NCBI RefSeq assembly: GCF_022581195.2
Contig: NC_061475.1
Coordinates: 2,294,001-2,358,000, forward strand
DNA length: 64,000 bases
Reading direction: 5' to 3'
DNA from: Helicoverpa zea
Lineage: Eukaryota > Arthropoda > Insecta > Lepidoptera > Noctuidae
The position numbers were made by a program, and so were the translations under genes. Shown here piece after piece: positions 53,801-64,000 of this stretch (position 1 is the first letter of the stretch; the number at the start of each line of letters is the position of its first letter). A model generated the notes under the pieces. It was given only the letters and a program-made list of their open reading frames with translations. It did not search any database and was not told the origin of the DNA.

Positions 53801-56800
53801 GAGCGACTGCCTATCTGACCTCCTCAACCCAGTTACCCAGGCAACCCAATACCCTTTAGTTTAGATTGGTGTCAGATTCTGACTACCCGTAACGACTGCC
53901 AAGGATGTTTAATGACAGCCAGGACCTTCAGTTGAACGTCCCTTCCGAAACATGGTCATTTGTGTCTAAGATATCCTTAGAAAGTACAAATCAATAAAGA
54001 ACCTTAACCACATAAGAATAAAGTCGAAACTCACAGACAACACAAGATGCATGACGACATGGAAGGCGACGAATGCCGCCAGTATGTAGACGCTCCATGG
54101 AGGCAGCTCCGCCTTCGTTAGGTATACCGCCAGGAATATTGTTACGACTGGAATGGAAGAGTTGTATATTAATTACACGGTATTACCTTCAAGGGTAACT
54201 AACAAATAATTAAATTAAATTCTGAGAGGTCAATTTGAAGAATGTCATAGATTAGATGTGAATAAACCTAGTTATTTTGTTCTCCGTGGAATAAACGTTA
54301 GGTACGTAATACATAATCATGTACGTAGGTCGGTTTCTATCCACCACTATCTAACCACTCATTAAAGAAAATTCACTCAGGCCTAATTTGTGTAAACAGT
54401 TGTAAAATAGAAATTAGAAAGCTTTATTTACTTTGTAAGCTATTATAAGCAGGTAATAGGAAGGTATCCTTCTCCCTGTGAGAGGAGGCCTGTGCCCAGC
54501 AGTGGGACGATATAAAGACTGTAACAGGTAATAGGAAGGTACTTACTTCCTAGAATATGCGCGGCATTTCCAAGAAGCCAATGCATCCAGTTGAAGATTG
54601 GTCTCTTGTTAGTGCCGGGGTGCGGCCTGAAGTATGCACCTGTAATGATAAAAAAAATCTATGAAAATATTGTTCAGTTTTATAATTATTTCTTAATGCA
54701 ATCCAGCAGTAATTCGAATACACAAATTACGAAGAAGTCCCCGAATCATCCATCGTTTTCCAGATTTTCAAGTATCCGATGGTCATTTTCGTGACGTCTA
54801 ACTATACTATCGTGTTCATTTGGAACCTGCTTCGTTATCTAGTAGTGTTTGAAACACATTTTGACGTGACAACGTCTTATAAATTGGTTTGCCGGGTGAC
54901 ACTTCAAGAAACTGCGTTACGCTTCGCTCACGTTATGCGCTCACAATGAGAGCGAGTGATAGGCACGCGTCCCTTCCACTCGGGCATGGTTAGCCCGCCT
55001 AAGAGCGAGAGAGACAGACGTCGTTGTCACGTAAAACTTTCGCCCGTATACCGACTTTACAGGCAACCAATTTTTTGGATCTTAACCAATTTTGATGACG
55101 AAGTGGATCAACACATTCAATTGTCCCCACATGTCGCAAGAGAAGTCTAATAAACCTTACTACCTTTCCTTTAAGGTTCAAATTCCAACTTACCAATAGG
55201 CTGTATAAAGCACAGTATGACAGTGACAATGCCAGTGATAGCATGAGGGTTGTCTCCCGTAGTGGACCAGCCTCCGACTTCTATGAGGATCAGGATGAAA
55301 CCGATGACTGTCAGCAGCCAGGTTAGAACCATGAAGATTCTGTGGTACTGTGCAGATAAAAATGGATATTATTTAATGTTGGAAGATTGGTGGATCCTTT
55401 GAACTCTGGGAATAATTAATGTCTACTTTACATCTAGCTTTACTTTTTCAATGCGTTTCTGGAGATTGGCACTGCAAATTATGGCTCTTAAAAAATTTTA
55501 TAGTTGGGAGGTGTGTTAAATTAATCGCATGAGAAATGCTTATTAGACTATGTATAAGTTTAAAACTTGTTGAAGTTACTTACCGCAAACCAGATGTCTT
55601 TGCCGCCCAACTGCTTGCCGACCCATGTCTGTCTGAAGTATCTGAAAATGAACAATGCTAAAATTAGGTAATCTCCAATTTTAAAGACCATACAAAAATT
55701 ATCAACTTGACATCTACAACATATTTTTCAAAGTAATTTTTCAGTCTTGATTTTTTCTTCCAAAATTGTTTTTCAGGACCTTTAATTAACTTTTCGACAT
55801 CATTAAGCATACCTTCTCTCTCCAACCCGCTTTATTAATTCTCTTTCACTCATCAAACTGAGAACCTCCTTTTTTGAGTCGGTTAAAACTTAGATATTTA
55901 TCTACTTACCTAGCAAGCAATATCCCAATAGACGAGGTAGCCAGCCAAGCGACTAACATACAGCATCCGTGCAGCTTGAGCAGCAGTTTGGACTTGGGCG
56001 GCGGGGTGCCCACTACGGAGAGCTGCATGGGCTCGCCGGTAGCTTCGTATGCTAGGTCGTGGAAACCCACGCGGTTCGGGTCTGGAAGAAGAAATTGGTT
56101 TATAGGAACATTTTTAAATTCAGCAACTTAAGTAAAAGTATCTGTGGTGGAAGAGTTCAAGGCATCAAAATCAATGACAACTTTTTATTGGATGCTAGCT
56201 TTTGCTTGTAATTTCACCAGCGTCTCGGGAGAACTTCTTCCCAGCAAAATATGTTTCTCGGGAATCGTGTAGCTTTCTAACAGTAAAAGAATTTTTCACT
56301 TCGATTCAATATACCTACCCTAAAGACTGCATTTTTAGGGTACCTACACACAAACAAAAAGTTTCCTCTTTATTGTTAGATATTATTAGTAGGTGCGGAT
56401 TTTTGGATAACACACTAAAAGAGAAGGTTATGTTCAACAACATAATAACAATGATAAAAAAATTCTCACCTTTCATAGAACTGCCAGCAACCACCATCAA
56501 GTTATAAGAATTCTTCAACAAATCAAACGTCTGTCCTTTCACAACGGACACAGCATCCCTACTAAACATACAGAACAATTTCCCATCTATATTCGAACTG
56601 AGCTGCAATTGAGCGATCTCTTGGGGAGAGTCAGACCGGCTGACATACGGCTCCACTTTCGGATATGTCCAAGAAGTGTATAAATTAATCTTCCCATTGT
56701 CCTCTCTAACGCATTCCACGGCACTATCATCACCCATTTTGCTGTCAGTACTTAAAGCTGCTGCAATATATTTGGGGTTCCCAGATCCTTGCATCTGGAA

Positions 56801-59800
56801 GTCATATTTGTCCCCTTTGACTATGACTGCGACGATAGCTTTGCAGTCGCCCTTGGGTATGCAGTTTTGGGGTACGCCGAAGCAAAGTTTTGTTGAACCA
56901 CAACCTTCGTAGATGGTGTCGAGGGCACGGGGTGCTTCTTTAGGCTGAAATAGAGACGTTTTATTTAATCTATTATTATAAATACTTCCACGGCTTACAT
57001 TTCTATACCATACGTCATCATAACAGATTTTTTAATTCTATTTACTTACCGTGATACTTTGTCAGACGGACAAACGTCTAGTATGTTTATAGTGGTGATT
57101 TAAGTATACAATTTTAAATTTTCCCGAGCTCTAAGGACTTGACGAAAACGTTATTAGCGTGAAAGCATACTCTAAATAGTGGTTTGATATGGAAAAACAG
57201 AGCATGCCATTTCATGGGTTGGTATACCTTTTGTAAATGGTAAGTTTCTTGTTAGAAATAATGCTCACTGTAGGTACCTTAGATTCCATGATAACGGGTG
57301 GTGCTGGCGTCGGGATGGCAGATCTAGGCGTGGTGGCCGGAGCATTGATCGGAGTGTCAGGAGTCACCACTTCTACTAAAGCAGATTCCACGTTCAGCCA
57401 GAATGTCGCGTAACTTTGGGCGACTGTCGCTCTGTGGATTAAAAAAGGATATTATGGTTTTAGAAGCTGTTTCGATTAGGATAGTTTAACGGTACAATTT
57501 GTATTAGGTTGCCCAGGTAACTGGGTTGAGGCGGTCAGATAGGCAGTCGCTTCTTGTAAAACCCTGGTACTCATTAGCTAGACTGAAAGTCGACCCCAAC
57601 ATACTTGGGAAAAGGCTCGGGAGATGGAATAATAAAGGAACAATTTCAAGCAAAACCTTCTGTTTTCAATTCACCGTGCAAACAAACAAAAATTCGCGAC
57701 CATTTAGTTGATTGGTTTTTGGCTTATTAGTGGTAGTGGTAATCGGTTGCCAGTAAATGTAATTTAATTAGTAGGTATTATAGATCTGCATGAAGTATCA
57801 TTAAGGTACCTAAGTACATCGTTCCCAACAAAATAGACAATAACCATGGTACATAATGAATCACTGTTGAACTGTGAACCACCTGTTTCTCGTTCAAAAC
57901 TTTCACAGCAAACTGAACACTACCATTTCATTCCTTTAGGAACCAAACCAAAGTGACTGTCAGCCGCCGAATGTCAGCGTCTAAGCATATTACGCAGACC
58001 GTATCTTCGGTTAGATGTGAACGAAAAAGTTAATATGTAGGAAATACAATAAATTGCCTAACTTTCGCTCACATTCGGCGGCTGACAGTCAGTTTGGTTT
58101 GACTATAGCCTTACTCTTTAATTCCTTCTGCAATAACCATAATCTTTACCTGAACTCAACGCCACCTAAGAAGTCAGTGGGCGCTTGCCACTGGAAGGTC
58201 ATGGCTGGCTTGTCTTCGGGCGAGGAGTGCGTCACGGTGTCATTGGCGTTGCTGCAGGTCACCAAGTGTGTGAGCTTATCGTCAGGTAAGCCTACGAACT
58301 TGCCTACGATTTGGTCCTGGTTCTGAAAGAGGTGAAATCGTCGTTTAAAATGTGGTTCATGAACTAAGTTATTTAAGCTTCCAACCTGTATCTGTGGAGA
58401 TCTAAGGGGGAGGCCTGTGTTCAGCAGTGGACGTCCTATGGCTGAGATGATGATAGTGTTTTTTTTTTCAAAGTGAAAGCTCGCTTAATTAAACATCAGA
58501 AGAGAATTCAAAATTGTATTATGTGCTTCCTGACTTCATCTTGGACGTTACGGACTGAAGATGAAGAAAACATGTTTTGGAAATATTACCTGCAATAGCA
58601 GTATCTATAGCTTTTTGAAAATGAGAGGTCTTAGGTACATTTTTCATTATTCATCTCGTCTCAAACCATAACATGCCTCTCCCATCACCTAAATCCATAA
58701 ATCACTAAGTTTGCGTAGTAAAACCATAGTACAAGGTACAAGTATCAAGTAACATAAGCATGTGGGTGCATGTATTAAGTAATTTGTTTGCGAATCACTT
58801 AAGTGTAACGAGATGCTTAATATTCCGTATCTAGGCATCTAAGGCAGGTCAAGAGAGGCCATAATCCGAAATGGTGAAACCTGTTTGACTGGTTCTATGA
58901 TAGCACAGGGATTTTTTTTGAAATGGAAATACCAGCGGTCATTAAATCATCAATTAATGAGATCAATGTTGTGAAGAGTAGTGTGGGAAAACAGTTTATC
59001 TACGCATTTTATGAAAGTAGCCACTCTTTTACCAATACCACATCAGAGACATAGAGCTCGCAGACGGCTTTTTAATAATCTTGAGCAGGAAACCATAACT
59101 TAAAAACTGGTACATTGAATCTCTATTTCTGAAAAACTGATAGATTACGACAATGAGGGACCAATCTCTCATCGTGGTAACTGGATTGATCGAATACAAC
59201 AATTGTAGCTACATATTTTTCTTGCAACCTCAACAAACAAATTAGCATCGCCTAAACTATATTGTACTAGGTGAGGTGTACATACTTATGTCTTAACCAC
59301 GTCATATGGGTATATGGAATCTCATGGCCAAGAAACCACATGGTTTAGTGGCGTATCGACACACCTTGTCGCGTCCACTTGGAATTCTATCATAGCGATC
59401 GTTGCGTATGCACATGCTGAGAATATTTCGGTATGTAGGACAAATAGGACTGGACTCAAGTCACTACTCGCTTCATATTGATAATAATGGGTTTTATGTC
59501 TTCTTATTTTGTATAGTGATCGAGTCTACCTTAGGCATCAGTCTCCCACAATATACTTGGTACATATCTCTTTCTTGTGTTATCTATAATGTATGCATGT
59601 TGTAGTGAGAAATAAACTATTTATTATTATTATTTATTTAAAAGGAAGTAAGGAGAACCATATATTGTCACCAATAATCTACTTCAGGTTATTACTAAGT
59701 GCTTAAAAATCTATAGCTTTATTCATACTGATTCAGCTTTGGCTGCTACGCAATTTCATAAGAATCTGGTCCGCATTACAATGCTTCTAATAGCTATTGA

Positions 59801-61758
59801 GTAGAAGCCAAATGCCTTCTACAGATATGGAGAAGTTTGTCACAGCCAGTGCACGATCGTGACCAAAAGGTTAAGGTATGCGCATTGTAACTACGTAAGG
59901 TGCAGCAATTGTGTCACTCAACAATGCATCAATTAACGCACTTTGGAAGGCATTAGCTTTATAGATATGGACTTGATGAAATAAATGTTGCCTATTGTTT
60001 TTTCCCAATAGTTCATTAGGTAAAAAAATTAATGGGGGTTGGTTAAAGTGGTAATTTCGTTGACTCTTTTTTGTCACTTCCAACATCAAAATCAAAAATC
60101 GTTTATTTAAACTTGACTGGTAAACAGCACTTTATGAACGTGAGAAAACAAAAGACTGCGTTTACAGAAATTTACAAAACGTTCACCCTTCACCACTTCT
60201 TATGTGTTTTGCTGGGAAGAAGTGGCGTAACAATCTCCTCAGCAACACATGTCTGTCTGTAGGTTAGAAGAACCTTTCAATTGTTTATCTATTAATCTCT
60301 CTCATCTAGCAAAAGTTTCCTCTTAGGTATTTACCATACTCCTCAATTCTCCTCTCCTAATTCATATTCCTCACCTGTATCTGCCTAGCCTGCAATATAA
60401 ACCCTCCAATAGGCAAGGGTGCTCCCGCCGGGCTCCCCACAGTGACCTCCAAGGTGTCACCCTGTCGCACTTGAGAGGCTGATGTCAGGATTAAGTAGGG
60501 GGGCGTCGAAGACTGCGGCTTTATCGACTCGTGGCGCGGAGTTTGGTCTATGCAGGCCTGGAAGAATAGAGACATTATTATTGTTTTATAGCTGGTAAAA
60601 CTTCCAAAAAGAATTAAAGGCATTTTTGAAGGTTCCTGGATAATTGTGAACATAACATGAACATAACATGAATATCATACTAGATAATTTATAGATCGCT
60701 TATTTTATTGGTGGAAGCTTTTGCCTATCAACAGACCTCAGCTCGGAAAAAATCTTTGAACACCGAAGAGTTTCAGATACGGTGATTCCAAGTACAGTTG
60801 AAGAATTCATCAGAACTTTTAGATTTTCTAATGATTCTTTAACTCTCATGATCGAAGTTTTTTTCTTTTAATTTAAGCTCTATGTAAGGCATGTGTCTAG
60901 GATCCTACGAAACAGGGACAACGCATAGGCACATTACATTATTACGAACAGGCATTACTTAACATTGTAGTTATGGTATGAATGAGCTTCTTTCATCACT
61001 CATTCACGTATTATGACGCCAACAACGATTTAACTTGTGGGTAGACATCATAATCACATTGAGGCGGTTAGACCCTGACCTACTGCCTGATTTGTGAATT
61101 CTAATTAAAAATGAGCTAAGTATGCAAATTTATTATGATGCCATAATTTATAGTGCTTTTTATTTTAACTGGACAAGTTTTTAAGAGAAGAGATCTTAGC
61201 TTGCTACCTGTATAGCTCTTATGGTAGCCTTGTTCAACCCCTAAGTTCAATGACAATTTAGTACCTGCTTAAAAGTTGGTTTTATTGGTTCAGTTCTGAC
61301 TCCACATAAGGAATCCTAACTATCTTCTATCAAAAACATCTACGTTTTACTATTCCATTGTTTGGCCTCTTTTACTAATATCAAAATGCATTCATTACAA
61401 TACTGCGTCGAGATGAATTAGTCATTCCAAATGTTTACGTTTTATGTTATCTGAGATTATTTCTGTCTTTAGTACTAGCTGCTTATTTTTGTGCTGTATA
61501 TGCGTCATATTCTCGTTCATCATCTTTGTCCCCTATATCTATTTTATTTCAATACTCTTATCATACTACTGTCATCTCCCAAGTAACTTCATATATTCCC
61601 GTTAATAAATGTAGGTACTCTTTTACTTCTTTTAAAATATATATGGGTTGAAAGAAACTCACCCCTGAAGGAGCTCCGGAACTATATTGCTCCGTCTGTT
61701 GTATCACTACCGCTACTAATATGCTGAACAGCATCACACTTCTTTTCCTTGGCAACAT
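50680..61758 (-). CDS. ferric-chelate reductase 1-like protein: Reeler, DOMON, cytochrome b561 (12 exons, 639 aa)
   Basis: Predicted membrane redox protein; vertebrate FRRS1 passes electrons through a b561 core (family knowledge; substrate here unknown). Exons: 61758-61663, 60557-60375, 58322-58150, 57431-57278, 56944-56470, 56081-55910, 55641-55584, 55347-55194, 54639-54547, 54147-54035, 51358-51239, 50808-50680; all joins in phase (1920 nt). Signal peptide at residues 1 to about 24 (core MLFSILVAVVI); Reeler domain about 33-185; Thr/Pro linker; DOMON about 203-360; b561 helices about 393-560 with His398 (LKLHG), His439 (YHR), His472 (NPHAITG) and His508 (WMHWLLG) as likely haem ligands; a last helix at about 607-630. 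Some family members lack a Reeler or a C-terminal helix; this one has all parts. It resembles Drosophila SDR2-type proteins. Confidence 0.88.
51013..51165 (+). repeat. SINE-like copy in the last FRRS1-like intron
   Basis: Near full-length: accaaggggtattgggttgc, ggtcagataggcagtcgcc, ggctcgggggatgatgatg. Confidence 0.85.
51239..51358 (-). CDS. FRRS1-like exon 11, hydrophilic tail segment
   Basis: 120 nt, phase 0 at both ends. Reads LTVCVSDGRISNGRINAFPM then a polar stretch ending STDAP. Acceptor tttccccatag, donor gtaagt. Confidence 0.8.
51425..51499 (-). repeat. SINE-like copy, 3' half, split by the foldback element
   Basis: Minus-orientation copy reading gagccttttcccaactatgt and ggggtcggcttccagtc. 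Its other half continues at 53789-53865 (gaggagcgactgcctatctg, aacccagttacc). Removing the foldback and one duplication restores a continuous SINE. Confidence 0.85.
51879..52027. mobile_element. 149-bp MITE inside the left foldback arm
   Basis: Inverted ends cttaccacaaaaactt and aagtttttgtagtaag. The right arm reads straight across the site (aaattaaagactaattgtc, about 53403-53422), so this is a later insertion. Related copy at 6229-6364. Confidence 0.8.
52397..52623. mobile_element. 227-bp MITE of the Tc1/mariner-like family, copy 2, inside the foldback arm
   Basis: Near-identical to the copy at 43318 but with the interior in the opposite orientation; flanked by TA (52395-52396, 52624-52625). 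It interrupts the left arm of the foldback element. The right arm has the uninterrupted site, where gtac, TA and atgtaatcatgg are contiguous near 53040. Confidence 0.9.
53797..53865 (-). repeat. SINE-like copy, 5' half, split by the foldback element
   Basis: Continuation of the copy at 51425, ending at aacccaatacccttta. Same orientation as the other half. Confidence 0.85.
54035..54147 (-). CDS. FRRS1-like exon 10, b561 helix 5
   Basis: 113 nt, phase 1 in and phase 0 out. Two hydrophobic stretches: IVTIFLAVYL and VYILAAFVAFHVVMHLVLS. Donor gtgagt. The following 2.7-kb intron hosts the foldback element. Confidence 0.85.
54480..54525 (+). repeat. interspersed repeat 3' end (cagcagtgggac type)
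   Basis: Reads gagaggaggcctgtgcccag and agtgggacgatat. Same family as 58393. Confidence 0.55.
54547..54639 (-). CDS. FRRS1-like exon 9, b561 helix 4
   Basis: 93 nt, phase 1 at both ends. Reads AYFRPHPGTNKRPIFNWMHW then LLGNAAHILG. Carries His508 and His516. Confidence 0.88.
55194..55347 (-). CDS. FRRS1-like exon 8, b561 helices 2-3
   Basis: 154 nt, phase 0 in and phase 1 out. Starts YHRIFMVLTWLLTVIGFILI and continues GDNPHAITGIVTVILCFIQP. Carries His439 and His472, likely haem ligands. Confidence 0.88.
55584..55641 (-). CDS. FRRS1-like exon 7
   Basis: 58 nt, phase 2 in and phase 0 out. Reads YFRQTWVGKQLGGKDIWFA, the loop after helix 1. Confidence 0.85.
55910..56081 (-). CDS. FRRS1-like exon 6, first b561 helix
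   Basis: 172 nt, phase 1 in and phase 2 out. Ends LLLKLHGCCMLVAWLATSSI, the first membrane helix with the likely haem His398. Donor gtaagt. Confidence 0.88.
56470..56944 (-). CDS. FRRS1-like exon 5, DOMON domain
   Basis: 475 nt, phase 0 in and phase 1 out, the largest exon in the window. Reads CGSTKLCFGVPQNCIPKGDC, ALSTDSKMGDDSAVEC, LYTSWTYPKVEPY and CMFSRDAVSVV: a DOMON domain with the usual Cys pairs and the MGDDSVxxC-type motif. Confidence 0.9.
57278..57431 (-). CDS. FRRS1-like exon 4, Reeler end and Thr/Pro linker
   Basis: 154 nt, phase 2 in and phase 0 out. Reads ATVAQSYATFWLNVESALVE, then a Thr/Pro/Ala-rich linker. Donor gtacct, weaker than its neighbours. Confidence 0.82.
57505..57630 (+). 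repeat. SINE-like copy in FRRS1-like intron 3
   Basis: Has ggttgcccaggtaactgggt, ggtcagataggcagtcgctt and cccaacatacttgggaaaa. Confidence 0.8.
58150..58322 (-). CDS. FRRS1-like exon 3, Reeler domain
   Basis: 173 nt, phase 0 in and phase 2 out. Reads VGKFVGLPDDKLTHLVTCSN then FQWQAPTDFLGGVEFR, the Reeler W-x-A-P region. Donor gtaaag. Confidence 0.88.
58393..58456 (+). repeat. interspersed repeat 3' end (cagcagtggac type)
   Basis: Reads ggaggcctgtgttcagcagt and ends ggctgagatgatgatag, a common lepidopteran repeat end. A related fragment is at 54480-54520. Confidence 0.6.
60080..60258 (+). repeat. interspersed repeat, fuller copy
   Basis: Same family as 46083: atcgtttatttaaacttgac, aaacagcactttatgaacgt, gaagaagtggcgtaacaat. 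In FRRS1-like intron 2. Confidence 0.55.
60375..60557 (-). CDS. FRRS1-like exon 2, Reeler domain start
   Basis: 183 nt, phase 0 at both ends. Reads ACIDQTPRHESIKPQSSTPP, then RQGDTLEVTV and GAPLPIGGFILQAR, typical of Reeler domains. Acceptor tctattcttccag, donor gtgagg. Confidence 0.88.
61663..61758 (-). CDS. FRRS1-like exon with signal peptide
   Basis: 96 coding nt, phase 0 out. MLPRKRSVMLFSILVAVVIQ is a basic start plus hydrophobic core. An acceptor (tttccag) at 61770 upstream of the ATG shows that a non-coding 5' exon exists. Donor gtgagt. Confidence 0.8.
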
Positions 61759-61769
61759 TTTGTCTGCTT

Positions 61770-63678
61770 CTGGAAACAAAAAGAAAAAAATCATTATTTA
61801 TTTGGTACCAAATACACCTTGAAGTTGAGAGGAACCTCCTTCCATTATCGAAGTCGGTTTAAAAGGACGTCATTAGACTCACGCGACGGTTGGTCTCTGC
61901 AACATTGTAAGGTACATAACGGTTTTTGATGAAGTTGGTATTTGTGAAGGTAATCATTGAATAACCGTGGGAAAAGGTTAGACTTTATCAGGTTCCACGA
62001 AGTAAGTAGGTGGTTTTCTCTTGGTTTTCGCATTATGTTAGTGAAAACACGCCAAACTCATGCTTATCTTAACATGACACATTCTTTAACTTTAATAGTC
62101 TTTGACATGTACCAACAGAACCTAACTAGTCCATCACAAAATACGTGTGAACTGAAGGATCACACAGAGAATTCTCAAAATCCAGTCCAATCTAAATCAT
62201 AACACCGTCTACTCCATAAGAAAGAAAGAGACTAACATAAAGGAATCGAGTAGAAACAGGACAAAAGCCCGCATTTTATGTCAAGCACGAGGAAGTGCGG
62301 TCAGCGAGCGAAGTGAAGGGAATTCACGGTGTTGTGACGTGACGTCATCGGTTCATGGTCCTTCGGAGACAGATACGAATCAGTTTATAAGAACGAGTGC
62401 GGGAAACAAATGAGGTTGGTAGGTTGAAGTTAAAATACGTGTAGTTTTAAGTGCTTTGGTCGCAATGACAAAGACTTAATTAGTCGACATTATAAAACCG
62501 ACGAAAAGCGTTGAATTTTAAAAGCTACGTCAGATAATTTTTAAGACAGTTATGTCAGAAGTTATAACACTTGATTTGAGCGCTACCTATACCTATAGTG
62601 CTTCTACAACAAGATTTAAGGTGGCAAAAATAATTTTGTTCTTGAATTAGGTAATCAACCGTCGAAAATGACGCAGGGGTGATTGATGGGGATCTACAGA
62701 GATTGCGCATAATACTAAACCTAAACAAACAGTATGAAATACTAGATAATCTATTTACCGTATTACAGTGTTAGAATAATGCTTTTCTTAACTGACGAGA
62801 GCACAGAGCATAAATTCACAGTCTAGACGGACTAGAAATTCACTGAGATGATTAAAGAAACAAAAACTGTTAGAATTTGAAAACGTAACAAGGCACTTGT
62901 GCGTGCTACTAATAATAAGCTTTAACTGACCTGACTAAACTTACTATGTGCCAGTCATATAGTATACCTACTTAATACTACGTAACTTTGTGTTAAGCAT
63001 GACACAGTCATTTTAACGCATGATTTCAGTAAGGCTATTGTTATTTTAGGTATATTTACTTCTTCAGAATGACGACAGAAATATATCAATTAACACTTTA
63101 CATCAACTGTTGTCAATTCTAGTCATGAATGATTTGCCATCTGTTCTTGTTGCGACTATTTGCTGGTCATATAGCATAATCATTCTTCGAGAACCTGCCA
63201 ATTAGGTAAGCTTTGAGTGAGTCAAGTACATTCCTGAACCATCTGTTTAAGGAAAATCTTTCTTCAATTTTACTATAGTTTGGAAGACCACTTCAACTAC
63301 CCGTCTAAAGTCACGATTTGAAAACGCTGGCTGCATTACAAAAGTTTGAGCTCGTGTTAAAGCAACCATGGGTCAATCGATCATAAGGTTAATCAACGTT
63401 TAAAATGCTCAAGCACATCACTGCTTAAAATTCTCCAAATAATTTGATTTAAACAAAGATACTACATATCCTATCCATATATGTTAGATAGCAATGTATC
63501 AGTACGAACACTTTTCTCACTCATTAACCAAAATCACAAATTTTGTAACTGCTCCATAAAAAACCTATAAAAATTAATCTCCATCACAGTGAACGTATGC
63601 CGAAGGTCGTGGCACAGCCATCACCGGTTGACCTCACAGGTTTTACGTTGCTCCAATCGGAAGACTGCATTTGCGACA
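61770..63678. other. upstream of the FRRS1-like gene
   Basis: Contains the putative non-coding 5' exon and TATA box of the FRRS1-like gene, and a LINE-type tail (gaggaacctccttccattat...gaagtcggtttaaaa) near 61830-61865. Nothing else recognised. Confidence 0.5.
62355..62392 (-). promoter_or_regulatory. possible TATA box of the FRRS1-like gene
   Basis: Minus-strand TTATAAA at 62390-62384, about 600 bp upstream of the ATG. Two TGACGT-type motifs lie just downstream, near 62331-62346 (gtgacgtgacgtcatc on the plus strand). It fits a non-coding first exon spliced to the acceptor at 61770. Start site inferred. Confidence 0.3.
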
Positions 63679-63794
63679 ATGTTATTTCCTGAACCAATCG
63701 TTACGCATTTACTTGCAATTTTGGCAATTTCCTTCCTATTGAAGATTCAAGGAAATGTCGTTCACGGAATATTGATTCGGTGGAATCTGTTTTT
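63679..63794 (+). CDS. candidate first exon of a plus-strand secreted protein, uncertain
   Basis: ATG at 63679 opens MLFPEPIVTHLLAILAISFL, then LKIQGNVVHG, which looks like a signal peptide. A strong donor gtaagtc follows at 63795. About 110 bp upstream lies a TATA-like ctataaaaa (63565-63573). No second exon is in the window, and without splicing the frame stops 5 bases later. It could be chance. Confidence 0.25.
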
Positions 63795-64000
63795 GTAAGT
63801 CGATTGTCTTCCGAATTAAACATCAATTTATTACATTTCTTAATGTTATTCGCTAAAAATACTTAATTCAATACGATGCAAACCACGTGTAAGATTTATA
63901 GTTCCGCAAACTAAGTATTATTATTACCTATTGTAGGTCAAATCAATGATGTAAAATTCCTTCTATTTACCACTATATTTACATAGATATTTACAATAAA

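Noticed and set aside
1..64000. CRISPR arrays, bacterial operons, tRNA or rRNA genes
   Set aside because: No direct-repeat/spacer pattern, no tRNA arm motifs and no rRNA-like stretch were seen. Introns and repeats show an animal nuclear genome.

Overview
The window looks like nuclear DNA of a moth or butterfly (Lepidoptera). It is AT-rich, with small exons in long introns, insect-type proteins, and many short interspersed repeats and MITEs of a kind familiar from lepidopteran introns. The species cannot be named from sequence alone. No tool was run; gene models were built by joining exons by eye, checking splice sites and codon phase. In all three models every junction closes in phase and the total length is a multiple of three.

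Three protein-coding genes lie head-to-tail on the minus strand. (1) 26819 down to 7539: homeobrain (hbn), a paired-like homeobox transcription factor of 262 aa in 6 exons. It has an N-terminal octapeptide, a homeodomain split by an intron and a degenerate OAR-like C terminus. A CCAAT box, GC box and TATA box sit about 270-320 bp upstream of its ATG. Exon 5 has been amplified into an array with a 141-bp period that runs into the following intron. (2) 47021 down to 36716: a 565-aa protein in 13 exons that resembles the insect DUF4804 family of unknown function. The 3' part of its exon 10 has been copied twice into the next intron. (3) 61758 down to 50680: a 639-aa ferric-chelate-reductase-1-like protein in 12 exons, with signal peptide, Reeler, DOMON and cytochrome b561 domains.

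The rest is flank, intron and transposon. Elements include a Tc1/mariner-type relic with a transposase fragment (10968-11891) and two 227-bp MITEs of the same family; two further TA-flanked inverted-repeat elements (27662-28562, 31093-32432); a THAP-domain element (49429-50537); Helitron-like blocks near 18.4-20.2 kb and 25.7-26.2 kb; seven or more copies of one SINE-like family; LINE 3' ends; and several hairpin MITEs. The clearest nested structure is a 2289-bp foldback element (51500-53788) with an 8-bp target duplication. It sits inside a SINE copy inside an intron of gene 3. Its left arm carries two MITEs that the right arm lacks, so the empty site can be read in the same locus.

The three genes do not form a pathway: a brain-patterning transcription factor, a conserved protein of unknown function and a membrane redox protein. 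The most unusual observation is that two neighbouring genes independently show tandem copies of an exon's 3' part together with its splice donor, with the reading frame kept in every copy checked. I found no CRISPR array, tRNA, rRNA or bacterial-type operon.
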